From Sutcliffiella horikoshii (GTDB lineage Bacteria > Bacillota > Bacilli > Bacillales > Bacillaceae_I): 64,000 nucleotides of DNA. The position numbers and the translations under genes are program-made. This document shows positions 7,924-15,425 of this stretch, piece after piece (position 1 is the first letter of the stretch; each line of letters starts with the position of its first letter). The DNA is taken from assembly GCF_020524325.1 (NCBI RefSeq), contig NZ_JAIVKY010000007.1, positions 682,001 through 746,000 of the forward strand, read 5' to 3'. Below the pieces are notes generated by a model, which was not told where the DNA came from, did not search any database, and saw only the letters and a program-made list of their open reading frames with translations.

Positions 7924-8674
7924 TCTTGGCTATTATACGTTTTGTGTCATACCAAATGAACAGAAAAAAATAGAATTGGGAGAAGTGGTGTTGGAGGGAA
8001 GAACCAGCCAGCTACTTACCATTGAATACAAAGAATTCTCTATGGTGGTTACTAAAGCTCCAATCAAAATCTATCATCCAAAAAAAGAGAATCTATTAAC
8101 CCATCAAAATGTCGTATCTTCCCTCATGGAGAGGACGACGGTTATTCCAATGAGCTTCGGAAATGTATTTGAGACAGAAGCAGATGTTGAATTTCTCATG
8201 AAATCATTATATACAGAGCTTCAGAACATCTATAAAAAGATAGAAAATAAAATAGAAGTAGGCCTGAAAATAATTGGTAAGGAAGACTGGCTGAAAGCTG
8301 AAATCAACAAGAATCAAAAAGCAATGAAGCTAAAGGAAAAAATCAGCGGGAAATCGGAAGCTGCCTCCTATTACGAGCGAATAGAACTGGGTGATATGGC
8401 GCAGAAATTTATGAAAGAAAAGATGCAAATTTGCATGCAGGAAGTTTTCTTACCATTAGCTGAAAAAGCCGTTTCTGCGAAGCAAAACGAAACAATTGGA
8501 GGCAAGATGCTCATCAATGCAAGTTTCTTGATAGAACGAGACCATGAGGAAGAGTTTGATGAACTGGTAAATAAAATCTATGAAAAGTGGCAGGACAAAG
8601 TGGAATTCAAATATACCGGTCCATGGCCTGCTTACAACTTTATTGATATAAAACTGAAGGCGAAGGAAGCCTAA
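7913..8674 (+). CDS. gvpF: Gas-vesicle protein GvpF (GvpL/GvpF family)
   Basis: 253-residue accessory protein of the GvpL/GvpF family, thought to help nucleate the vesicle by binding the wall protein. The family ending TGPWPAYNFIDI is present near the C terminus. The reading frame stays open further upstream, but the start at 7913 (MENNLGYYTF) is preferred: GGAGGG lies six bases upstream and the upstream part only reads through gvpN in another frame. The stop overlaps the gvpG ATG by one base. Confidence 0.93.
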   Translation: MENNLGYYTFCVIPNEQKKIELGEVVLEGRTSQLLTIEYKEFSMVVTKAPIKIYHPKKENLLTHQNVVSSLMERTTVIPMSFGNVFETEADVEFLMKSLYTELQNIYKKIENKIEVGLKIIGKEDWLKAEINKNQKAMKLKEKISGKSEAASYYERIELGDMAQKFMKEKMQICMQEVFLPLAEKAVSAKQNETIGGKMLINASFLIERDHEEEFDELVNKIYEKWQDKVEFKYTGPWPAYNFIDIKLKAKEA

Positions 8675-8937
8675 TGATCCATAAGCTTCTTACAGGCCCA
8701 ATGGGAGCTTTAGTAAAACTCGGGGAAAAGATTAAAGAAGAAGTGGACCGGGAAATGTATGATATTGATCATATTCAGAAGCAATTGGTTCAATTAGAAA
8801 TGTTAATGGAAACAGAAGAAATTACAGAAGAAGAATATCATGCACAAGAAGAAGAATTGTTGCAGCGTTATGAAGTGGCAAAGCTTCGGGAACAGCGAAT
8901 GTTTGAAGACTTGAAAAGAAGAGACGGGGGTGGCTGA
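8674..8937 (+). CDS. gvpG: Gas-vesicle protein GvpG
   Basis: 87-residue, acidic, largely helical protein starting MIHKLLTGPMGALVKLGEKI, the conserved opening of GvpG, followed by a coiled-coil-like stretch rich in Glu and Leu. GvpG is part of the accessory set needed for assembly. It shares an A with the gvpF stop (TAATG), so translation is probably coupled. Confidence 0.94.
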   Translation: MIHKLLTGPMGALVKLGEKIKEEVDREMYDIDHIQKQLVQLEMLMETEEITEEEYHAQEEELLQRYEVAKLREQRMFEDLKRRDGGG

Positions 8938-8939
8938 AC

Positions 8940-9761
8940 ATGACAGAAACAAAAACAGACAAGTCGTTGTTTTATCTATACGGATTAATACCTACAGAAG
9001 AATTAAAAGAAAACCCACTGACGCCATTTGCAGGAATTGACGGACGACATAACTTATATGAACGGCAGATAGGCGAAGTGACAGCAATCTTATGTGAAAT
9101 TGATGAAGAGGAATTTTCTGAAGAGGTTATTGAAGATAAGGTTAATCATGATATGGAATGGCTGCAAGTGAAAGCTTTGCATCATCATGAAACACTTGAA
9201 AAGCTTCATAACACCTATACACTTATCCCACTGAAGTTCTGTACCATTTACAAAAATGAACAGAATTTGGAGAGAACAATAGAAACGGAGAGTTTGAAAT
9301 TCCATCAGCTTTTCGAGAATATTGCTCAGAAAGAAGAATGGAATCTAAAAATCTATTGTGACGATAAGAAAATCAAAGAAGAAGTAGCAGAACATTCCGC
9401 TGACATCAAACAACATGAAAAAGAAATTGAATCACTTAGCCCAGGAAGACAGTTTTTTGAAAGAAAAAAACTGAAGCAAAAAATAGAAGAAGCCGTCGTG
9501 AATGTGAAAAGAAAAAAGTGTGATGAAATTCATGAAAGATTGAGTGAATGGTGTGCCCAGTCAGATGTGAAGAAGAACTGGAGCCAAGAGATGTCCGGTA
9601 GAAAGCAAGATATGAACTGGAACGGTATCTATCTATTAAATAAAAATAATAGAGATGGCTTTCTGCAACAAGTGAAACAGCTCCAGAAAGAGTACGTGGA
9701 CCTTGGTTTCACTATGGAGTATACCGGCCCGTGGCCATGTTATCATTTCGCAAACTTATAG
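8940..9761 (+). CDS. gvpL: Gas-vesicle protein GvpL (GvpL/GvpF family)
   Basis: 273 residues, paralogue of GvpF. The N-terminal half has SLFYLYGLIP and LHNTYTLIPLKFCTIY, and the C terminus ends TGPWPCYHFANL, the same closing motif as gvpF. A lysine/glutamate-rich helix lies between about 140 and 200. It follows gvpG with two bases between stop and start. Accessory assembly role by family. Confidence 0.94.
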   Translation: MTETKTDKSLFYLYGLIPTEELKENPLTPFAGIDGRHNLYERQIGEVTAILCEIDEEEFSEEVIEDKVNHDMEWLQVKALHHHETLEKLHNTYTLIPLKFCTIYKNEQNLERTIETESLKFHQLFENIAQKEEWNLKIYCDDKKIKEEVAEHSADIKQHEKEIESLSPGRQFFERKKLKQKIEEAVVNVKRKKCDEIHERLSEWCAQSDVKKNWSQEMSGRKQDMNWNGIYLLNKNNRDGFLQQVKQLQKEYVDLGFTMEYTGPWPCYHFANL

Positions 9762-9780
9762 GCAGAAGGTAGGGAACAAA

Positions 9781-10035
9781 ATGCCAACGCAATATGGAGT
9801 AAACCCTAATCAAGATGTTTCTTTACTGGACATTTTAGATGTCATTTTGGATAAAGGTGTCGTGCTAAGAGGGGAGCTTATCATCTCCATAGCGGACATT
9901 GATTTAATTTACTTGGATTTGCGATTGCTAATCACTTCAGTAGATAAACTGATGGAATCCAATGAAAGAAAAATAATTGGCGAGGAGGAAGCGAAATGGA
10001 GCATAGACCAGAAAAGAGCGGCAGGATCCAATTAG
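9781..10035 (+). CDS. gvpS: Minor gas-vesicle protein GvpS (GvpA family)
   Basis: 84-residue GvpA-family paralogue: SLLDILDVILDKGVVLRG, then ISIADIDLIYLDLRLLITSVDKL, aligned with the rib protein core but with a different tail. GvpS is a minor or accessory wall protein in Bacillus operons. The ATG at 9781 has AGGTAGGG seven bases upstream; the frame is open further back into gvpL but without a better site. It overlaps gvpK by 40 bases. Confidence 0.92.
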   Translation: MPTQYGVNPNQDVSLLDILDVILDKGVVLRGELIISIADIDLIYLDLRLLITSVDKLMESNERKIIGEEEAKWSIDQKRAAGSN

Positions 10036-10280
10036 ATCCAGATAATGTGGAACAGGGGCTGTCACAACTTGTGTTAACGGTAATAGAGTTATTGCGTCAA
10101 CTCATCGAGAGACATGCTCTAAGAAGAGTGGATAGTGGCAATTTGACTGATGAGGAAATTGAAAAGCTTGGAACAGCATTGATGAACCTGGAATTAAAAA
10201 TGGAAGACCTTAAAGAGATTTTCGACTTAGATGATGAGGATTTGAACATTAATTTGGGACCGCTAGGGAATCTTCTATAA
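9996..10280 (+). CDS. gvpK: Gas-vesicle protein GvpK
   Basis: 94-residue GvpK-family protein: LDPDNVEQGLSQLVLTVIELLRQLIERHALRRVD is the conserved helical core, followed by the LTDEEIEKLG-AL-LE segment and an acidic end. The start lies within gvpS, preceded by GAGGAGGAAG, so the 40-base overlap is real. Accessory assembly protein. Confidence 0.94.
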   Translation: MEHRPEKSGRIQLDPDNVEQGLSQLVLTVIELLRQLIERHALRRVDSGNLTDEEIEKLGTALMNLELKMEDLKEIFDLDDEDLNINLGPLGNLL

Positions 10281-10310
10281 TTTTTTTAGCGTGTGAAGGA
10301 GCTGTTATAT

Positions 10311-10613
10311 ATGTCAATGCAAACACCGTCAAACTCCAGTAACCTAGTGGAGGTACTTGAAAAAATACTCGATAAAGGTGTAGTAATTGCTGGAGATATC
10401 AAGATTGGGCTTGCTGATGTAGAATTATTGACTATCAAAATTCGATTGCTTGTGGCGTCGGTTGATAAGGCTAAGGAGATTGGGATGGATTGGTGGGAAA
10501 CAGATCCTTATTTTTCTTCTAGAGGGGTTAATCAAGAATTGCAAGAGCAAAATCAAAAGCTACTAGAGCGTATTGACCAGTTGGAACAACGGTTAGAAGC
10601 ACCGAAGGAATAA
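10311..10613 (+). CDS. gvpJ: Minor gas-vesicle protein GvpJ (GvpA family)
   Basis: 100 residues; the first 60 carry the GvpA-family core ([40 protein letters not shown]) and the rest includes MDWWETDPYF plus a Gln/Glu/Leu-rich C-terminal helix typical of GvpJ. A GTG at 10293 is in frame, but the ribosome-binding site AAGGAG lies inside that extension and nine bases before ATG 10311, so the latter is the start. It is the last gvp gene here; no gvpT or gvpU follows. Confidence 0.94.
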   Translation: MSMQTPSNSSNLVEVLEKILDKGVVIAGDIKIGLADVELLTIKIRLLVASVDKAKEIGMDWWETDPYFSSRGVNQELQEQNQKLLERIDQLEQRLEAPKE

Positions 10614-10648
10614 TGATTTAGCAATTATACTTTTATACATTAGGTTGG

Positions 10649-10676
10649 ACAGTGTTTTGGTGAGCACTGTTTTTTC
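10649..10676 (+). terminator. Terminator of the gvp operon
   Basis: Stem ACAGTG / CACTGT with a ten-base loop followed by six T residues, 35 bases after gvpJ. Confidence 0.75.
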
Positions 10677-10685
10677 TTTGAAAAG

Positions 10686-10721
10686 AAAAACACCTCATCT
10701 AATTAAAGATGAGATGTTTTT
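10686..10721 (-). terminator. Terminator of the SEDS gene pair
   Basis: Stem CTCATCT / AGATGAG with A- and T-rich flanks. Read on the minus strand it ends in a T-run right after the stop codon of the gene at 10723-11889. Confidence 0.8.
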
Positions 10722-10722
10722 A

Positions 10723-11889
10723 CTAGTTAAACATAAATTTCTTCGTTCTGAATTTGACACTCATGACAATTCCCATGGCTATCATATTTGTTAACAAAGC
10801 ACTTCCTCCGTAACTCATAAACGGAAGGGCAAGGCCGGTAATCGGCATCAAACCGATGGTCATGGCAATGTTTTGGAATATCTGAAATGATAATAGACCG
10901 ATGACACCGGTCACCAAGTAGGTACCGAACGGATTATCACAGCTAATGGCAATGATAATTAAGCGATAGATCATGATAAAGTAAATGGAGATTACAAGAG
11001 TTGCTCCGATAAATCCGAATTCCTCTCCAATAAGGGCGAATATGAAATCCGTCTGAACCTCTGGTATCCGGCCGCTTTGAGATTGAACACCTTCCAATAA
11101 GCCTCGACCGGATACTTGCCCCGAACCTATTCCTTTTAAAGCTTCCGTAAGCTGAAACCCATAGGAGGAGGCATATTCTTCTCGACTTAACCATCCATAA
11201 ATTCGTTCAAGCTGGTGAGGCTTGATGAATTTTGAGAACAACTCCATATGGCTGTTATGCAAATAAACAAGTGTCGTCAAGCCTGCGATGATGGTTCCTG
11301 CTAGTAAAGTAAGTATTCTCCAAGAAGTCCCGCTTATAAATATCATGGTTACCATGATGGCTCCAATAACAAGTGCCGTTCCTAAATCAGGCTGTAAAAG
11401 TATCAAGCCAAATGGAGGAAGAGAATAGATCATAATTTTGATTACGACACTGATAGGAGTCTTAGTATCTAATTCATGCTTTTCTTTCACCCATTTGTAG
11501 ATGACGCCTGCAAGCACAATTAGCAGGAATATCTTCATAAACTCGGAAGGTTGTAACATAAATCCACCAAGATTAATCCAACGTTGTGATCCATTTCTGA
11601 CAGTACCGAATAAATGTACGGCAACTAAAAGACTCAGACCGAGAAAATAAAAGGGTAAGGCTAGGTTTTCCAATAGTTCATAGTCAAAGAACATGATGGA
11701 AAACATAATTCCTACCCCAATTATGTACCAAATAATCTGCCGTTTTACAAAATAATACGGGTCATTGACGAAGTATTGACCCGATGCACTATAAACAGCT
11801 ACTAAACTGATAATGAATAGCAAAAACAGCAGAAATAACAAAGTATAATCTATTCGATTATACTCTAGCTTGTTATTTTCTGTCCCCAT
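10723..11889 (-). CDS. SEDS-family peptidoglycan glycosyltransferase (FtsW/RodA/SpoVE)
   Basis: 388-residue integral membrane protein with about ten transmembrane segments. SEDS proteins polymerise lipid II into glycan strands, usually with a class B penicillin-binding protein. The conserved loop RIPEVQTDFIFALIGEEFG holds the catalytic-region Asp (TDF), and the C-terminal helix has PITGLALPFMSYGGSAL. It overlaps the upstream paralogue by 25 bases, so the two are co-transcribed and probably arose by duplication. No penicillin-binding protein gene is nearby. Whether it acts in elongation, division or sporulation cannot be told from the sequence. Confidence 0.93.
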   Translation of the reverse strand: MGTENNKLEYNRIDYTLLFLLFLLFIISLVAVYSASGQYFVNDPYYFVKRQIIWYIIGVGIMFSIMFFDYELLENLALPFYFLGLSLLVAVHLFGTVRNGSQRWINLGGFMLQPSEFMKIFLLIVLAGVIYKWVKEKHELDTKTPISVVIKIMIYSLPPFGLILLQPDLGTALVIGAIMVTMIFISGTSWRILTLLAGTIIAGLTTLVYLHNSHMELFSKFIKPHQLERIYGWLSREEYASSYGFQLTEALKGIGSGQVSGRGLLEGVQSQSGRIPEVQTDFIFALIGEEFGFIGATLVISIYFIMIYRLIIIAISCDNPFGTYLVTGVIGLLSFQIFQNIAMTIGLMPITGLALPFMSYGGSALLTNMIAMGIVMSVKFRTKKFMFN

Positions 11890-13019
11890 GTAGTTTCTGT
11901 CTCCTCTCTAGCTTCTCTCGCGATGGTTGCATGTTTCGATAGGTGAACTAGAATGCCTGCTGCAAAAATAGTGATAAGCAGGGAAGACCCTCCATAACTG
12001 ATGAAAGGAAGTGTGATACCTGTAATTGGAACTAACCCACTTACAGCACCGGCATTAATGAACACCTGGCTGCTTATTTGAAAAGTAATACCGAAAGCAA
12101 GAAGTTTTCCAAAAGGATCCTTTAGGGAAACCCCGACCCTAACTCCTCTTACAAGCACAATTCCGTAAAGTAAGAACAAAGTCAATATTCCAAAGATCCC
12201 AAGCTCCTCCGAAATAACTGCGAGAATAAAATCTGTGTGGGCTTCTGGCAAATAGCCAAGTTTATGTACTCCTTGCGCCAAGCCTCTTCCTAAAAGCCCG
12301 CCATTTCCAATGGCAATGAACGATTCAACAAGCTGAAAGCCTGAACCAGAGGCATCTCCGAAAGGGTCAACGAATGATGTAATCCTTGCCCAACGATAAC
12401 TGGCAGTTTTGGCAAGAATGAAAATTCCTAAAGCTGCAACAGAGCCAAGTAATAGGATATGCTTCCATCTAGCTCCAGAACAAATAAGGATAGCTCCGCA
12501 GGCAATGGTAATCATGGAGCCTGTTCCAACATCAGGCTGAAGTATTATTAAAAATAATATTAAAATAAGTACAGCTAGTGGAGGAGCAACTCCTTTACTA
12601 AATTGATGGATATACGGCTGTTTTCTTGCATAGACCCTTGCAAAATATATAATCATGACCAATTTTGCAATTTCAGCGGGTTGTACACTGATACTCCCTA
12701 TTTGAAACCAACTCCGTGCTCCATTCACTTCATTTCCAATAAACGGTACTAATACAAGTATTAATGAGAGAACTGATAATCCTACCAATAGAGGAGTCAA
12801 CCTGTCGTATAGCTTATAAGGAGTGATGATAGCAGCTATAAAAACGGGTATTCCTAAATAAAGCCAAGTTTTCTGGCGATTAAAGAAATAAGCGTAGTCC
12901 TCATGAAGTTCATAGCCTAGCAACATCCCGGCACTGTAAATCATTATTAAACCGTATATACATAACAACACGATAGCTGTTAACAGTAACCAATCAAGTT
13001 TTTTGAAAAAATTTATCAT
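11865..13019 (-). CDS. SEDS-family peptidoglycan glycosyltransferase (FtsW/RodA/SpoVE)
   Basis: 384-residue, ten-segment membrane protein, first gene of a two-gene operon. Conserved SEDS motifs are GYLPEAHTDFILAVISEELG and PITGITLPFISYGGSSL. The start at 13019 has AAAGGAG ten bases upstream. The paralogue at 10723 overlaps its 3' end. B. subtilis encodes SEDS proteins at three separate loci, so the tandem pair is extra relative to that model; orthology to RodA, FtsW or SpoVE is not assignable here. Confidence 0.93.
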   Translation of the reverse strand: MINFFKKLDWLLLTAIVLLCIYGLIMIYSAGMLLGYELHEDYAYFFNRQKTWLYLGIPVFIAAIITPYKLYDRLTPLLVGLSVLSLILVLVPFIGNEVNGARSWFQIGSISVQPAEIAKLVMIIYFARVYARKQPYIHQFSKGVAPPLAVLILILFLIILQPDVGTGSMITIACGAILICSGARWKHILLLGSVAALGIFILAKTASYRWARITSFVDPFGDASGSGFQLVESFIAIGNGGLLGRGLAQGVHKLGYLPEAHTDFILAVISEELGIFGILTLFLLYGIVLVRGVRVGVSLKDPFGKLLAFGITFQISSQVFINAGAVSGLVPITGITLPFISYGGSSLLITIFAAGILVHLSKHATIAREAREETETTWGQKITS

Positions 13020-13091
13020 TCTTTAATACTCCTTTAAAAAGGCTGGTTTCACGAAGAAAATAATTCCCCAATATTATTATACAATACCACA

Positions 13092-13133
13092 CTGTTACAA
13101 AGATATTGGGAATATGTGAAACTTGTGTAACAG
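13092..13133. promoter_or_regulatory. Inverted repeat upstream of the SEDS operon
   Basis: CTGTTACA (13092-13099) and TGTAACAG (13126-13133) are perfect inverted 8-mers separated by 26 bases, about 75-115 bases upstream of the SEDS start. A TATAAT on the minus strand lies just downstream of it. It may be an operator; no regulator is indicated. Confidence 0.3.
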
Positions 13134-13162
13134 CGTTTATCAGTGCTTAAAGAAAAAAGAAG

Positions 13163-14035
13163 CTATTTTTCCCTAGCTTCTTTTGTGTATTTTCTAATAA
13201 AGAAAGCATCTTCCATGGTTGGTTGTGCTTCTACAAAACCTAATATAGGTTTAACGTTGCTAGCACATCTGACGGCCAGCTGATCTTTAACTCTACCTGC
13301 ATAAACGATAAGGTGTTGGGATGAAAAGTTTTCGTATAAGCTATCTTGCAGTTCACCGGTCCAAACTTTTAAGGGAAGTTGCTGTGTCCACATTAATTTG
13401 CTCCCAGAATAGACAACTCTACCTTGATACATCCATAAAACACTATTGCACACCGGCCCCCATTCATTCAATTCATGTGTGGCTACAAGTATGACACAAT
13501 GTGGAGCGAGTTTCGCTACATAGTTTAATAAACTTTTCCTCTCATGGATATCGAGAAAGTTTAGAGGTTCATCCAAAAAAATGTAGCTGGGTTTTCCGAG
13601 AAATGCCTGTGCAAGCGCCAATCTTTGCTGCATACCTTGTGATAGTCTTTTGATTTTCTTTTTTTTAACGTCTTGGAGATGAAACACACTGATTAGTTCC
13701 TCAATTTGGCGCATGGAATAGTCTTTGCTAAGACCTTTAAGCTGGGCCATATACATTAATAATTTCACAGGAGTGAAATCCGGATATAGTTCCACTCCTG
13801 TCGGCACAAATCCAATTTTACTTCTAACTAAAGGAAGGTCTGTATCCATCGTATCATCCTGGTAATAAATTGTCCCCCGTGGTGCGCGAGTAGCGGTTGC
13901 CAAGAGGTGCAGAAGTGTAGACTTTCCAGACCCGTTATTACCTACTAGGATCGTTATTCCAGGATGAAGGGTTAATTCATCGATTTCTAAGGAAAAGTGT
14001 TTGTATTTCCAAAAAATATGATTTAGTCTTATCAT
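13163..14035 (-). CDS. ABC transporter ATP-binding protein
   Basis: 290 residues with a complete nucleotide-binding domain: Walker A GNNGSGKS (about 32-39), signature LSQGMQQRLALAQAF and Walker B YIFLDEP, then a C-terminal extension of about 80 residues. Last gene of the five-gene minus-strand operon, 15 bases after the hybrid membrane protein at 14051-14866, which has the permease-like segments and is the probable partner. The substrate is unknown; this subfamily serves drug or peptide exporters and ABC-2 systems. Confidence 0.88.
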   Translation of the reverse strand: MIRLNHIFWKYKHFSLEIDELTLHPGITILVGNNGSGKSTLLHLLATATRAPRGTIYYQDDTMDTDLPLVRSKIGFVPTGVELYPDFTPVKLLMYMAQLKGLSKDYSMRQIEELISVFHLQDVKKKKIKRLSQGMQQRLALAQAFLGKPSYIFLDEPLNFLDIHERKSLLNYVAKLAPHCVILVATHELNEWGPVCNSVLWMYQGRVVYSGSKLMWTQQLPLKVWTGELQDSLYENFSSQHLIVYAGRVKDQLAVRCASNVKPILGFVEAQPTMEDAFFIRKYTKEAREK

Positions 14036-14050
14036 TTAATATCGCCTCAA

Positions 14051-14866
14051 TTAACGAAACATCGTTTGCAGTTTCAAGCTTTTTTTGTAAGCTAGAAATA
14101 GAAGGAACAGGCCAAGAGTGACAAAAAGGGTTTGTATACCTGCTACCTGACTGTGTGAAAACTGGATTATTGCATAGCCATGTGTCTGATAAATAGCGCC
14201 AGCAACCATAAGAACAATCCATGCTATGATACCAAATGCAAGACCAAACTTTACTCCTTTTCGCATCATCAAATATGCAATCATTCCATAAATCAACATA
14301 GCGGGGGCGATCCAATCTAACAAAAAGGGAAGTAGTTCGAAATGTTGAACTTTAAAGCTTAGGTAAAAGGAGCCTATTACACCTAGAATGATGTTCATTG
14401 CTAAGATTATTACCATACGACTTAGCAATAATAAAGCTGGTGGAAAAGGTGTAATGCTCTCAATGGTGCGCATTTGTTTATTCCATGTTTGGTACGTATA
14501 GAACACACCAACCAGCATCGATAATGGAATCGCAAATTGATAAAATTGTGTTGCTTCTCTCACATAAACGTTTGAAGAGAATAAGGTCAGCATAACGAAA
14601 ATGAGCGTACTCATCACCCAGAAGTGCCATTGATAAAATGAGATTTGTGCTTTTAATTGAGAGAAAAAGCTTGGTGGTTGAATTGTTTCTTGCCCAAGTT
14701 CTTCTGCAGATGCAGTGCCTATTTCATTGAATGTTGGTTGCAAGGCTGCCAATAATGCTTTTGTATCCTGACTGGATGGCGATTTGACGACATATGAAGA
14801 AAGCATCTCTTTCATTTCATCTTCTAGTTGATACAGCTCTTGGTCTTGATTGTGTTGTTCCTTCAT
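14051..14866 (-). CDS. Putative anti-sigma factor/ABC-2-like membrane hybrid
   Basis: 271 residues: an acidic, soluble N-terminal region of about 85 residues, then six hydrophobic segments (about 88-105, 112-127, 145-165, 178-195, 204-222, 238-256). It is encoded right after an ECF sigma gene and overlaps it by 50 bases, the usual position for a membrane anti-sigma factor. The membrane part looks like an ABC-2 permease, matching the ATPase gene that follows. I infer a dual role; no standard zinc anti-sigma motif (HxxxCxxC) is visible. GGAGGCGGAG precedes the ATG. Confidence 0.6.
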   Translation of the reverse strand: MKEQHNQDQELYQLEDEMKEMLSSYVVKSPSSQDTKALLAALQPTFNEIGTASAEELGQETIQPPSFFSQLKAQISFYQWHFWVMSTLIFVMLTLFSSNVYVREATQFYQFAIPLSMLVGVFYTYQTWNKQMRTIESITPFPPALLLLSRMVIILAMNIILGVIGSFYLSFKVQHFELLPFLLDWIAPAMLIYGMIAYLMMRKGVKFGLAFGIIAWIVLMVAGAIYQTHGYAIIQFSHSQVAGIQTLFVTLGLFLLFLAYKKSLKLQTMFR

Positions 14867-15425
14867 TATTCTCCGCCTCCTTTTCCGCTTCTTTTGATAA
14901 TACCCCTTTAAGTTTCTTTAAAGCATGAAACAAATTGGATTTAACCGTTCCTAATGGTAAATCTAGAATGTCTGCAATTTCTTTCAATTTCATATCCTGA
15001 TAAAATCTCAAGGTAACAATTTGTTGTTGTGACTCTGACAAACTCTTTAAGGAAGCTAACATCTCTTTTCTAGTTTCCTGCCGTTCGTAGATTTCTATAA
15101 CAGAAGCTTGTTGGTCAACAGTGACCGGCATTTCTTCTTTTGCCGTATCCTCTGAACGATATTGAGCACTGCGCCAGTAGTCCTTGCAGATGTTAGAAGC
15201 CACCCGGTAGAGCCAGGCTTTCGGATATGTTGGGATTTGTTTCGACTTCAGCTGTTTTAATAAGCGGATGAATGTTTCTTGAACAACATCCTCTGCTTTT
15301 TTAGAATCTTTTAACAGCCTTTCCGTATATTGATGTATTGGTACATGATACCTATGAACAAAGGCTTCAAATGCCGCCTGGTCACCTTCAGCCATCTGTT
15401 CAAGGAGCCTTTCATCGCTTATCAT
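14817..15425 (-). CDS. ECF-type RNA polymerase sigma factor
   Basis: 202 residues with the two ECF domains: region 2 (about 10-85) including EDVVQETFIRLLKQL and WLYRVASNICKDYWR, and region 4 (about 120-175) with LSESQQQIVTLRFYQDMKLKEIADILDLPLGTVKSNL. An unusual charged and Arg-rich tail of about 25 residues follows and overlaps the next gene by 50 bases. The ATG overlaps the stop of the upstream permease gene by four bases. Probably controlled by the membrane protein encoded downstream; target promoters not identified. Confidence 0.92.
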   Translation of the reverse strand: MISDERLLEQMAEGDQAAFEAFVHRYHVPIHQYTERLLKDSKKAEDVVQETFIRLLKQLKSKQIPTYPKAWLYRVASNICKDYWRSAQYRSEDTAKEEMPVTVDQQASVIEIYERQETRKEMLASLKSLSESQQQIVTLRFYQDMKLKEIADILDLPLGTVKSNLFHALKKLKGVLSKEAEKEAENNEGTTQSRPRAVSTRR

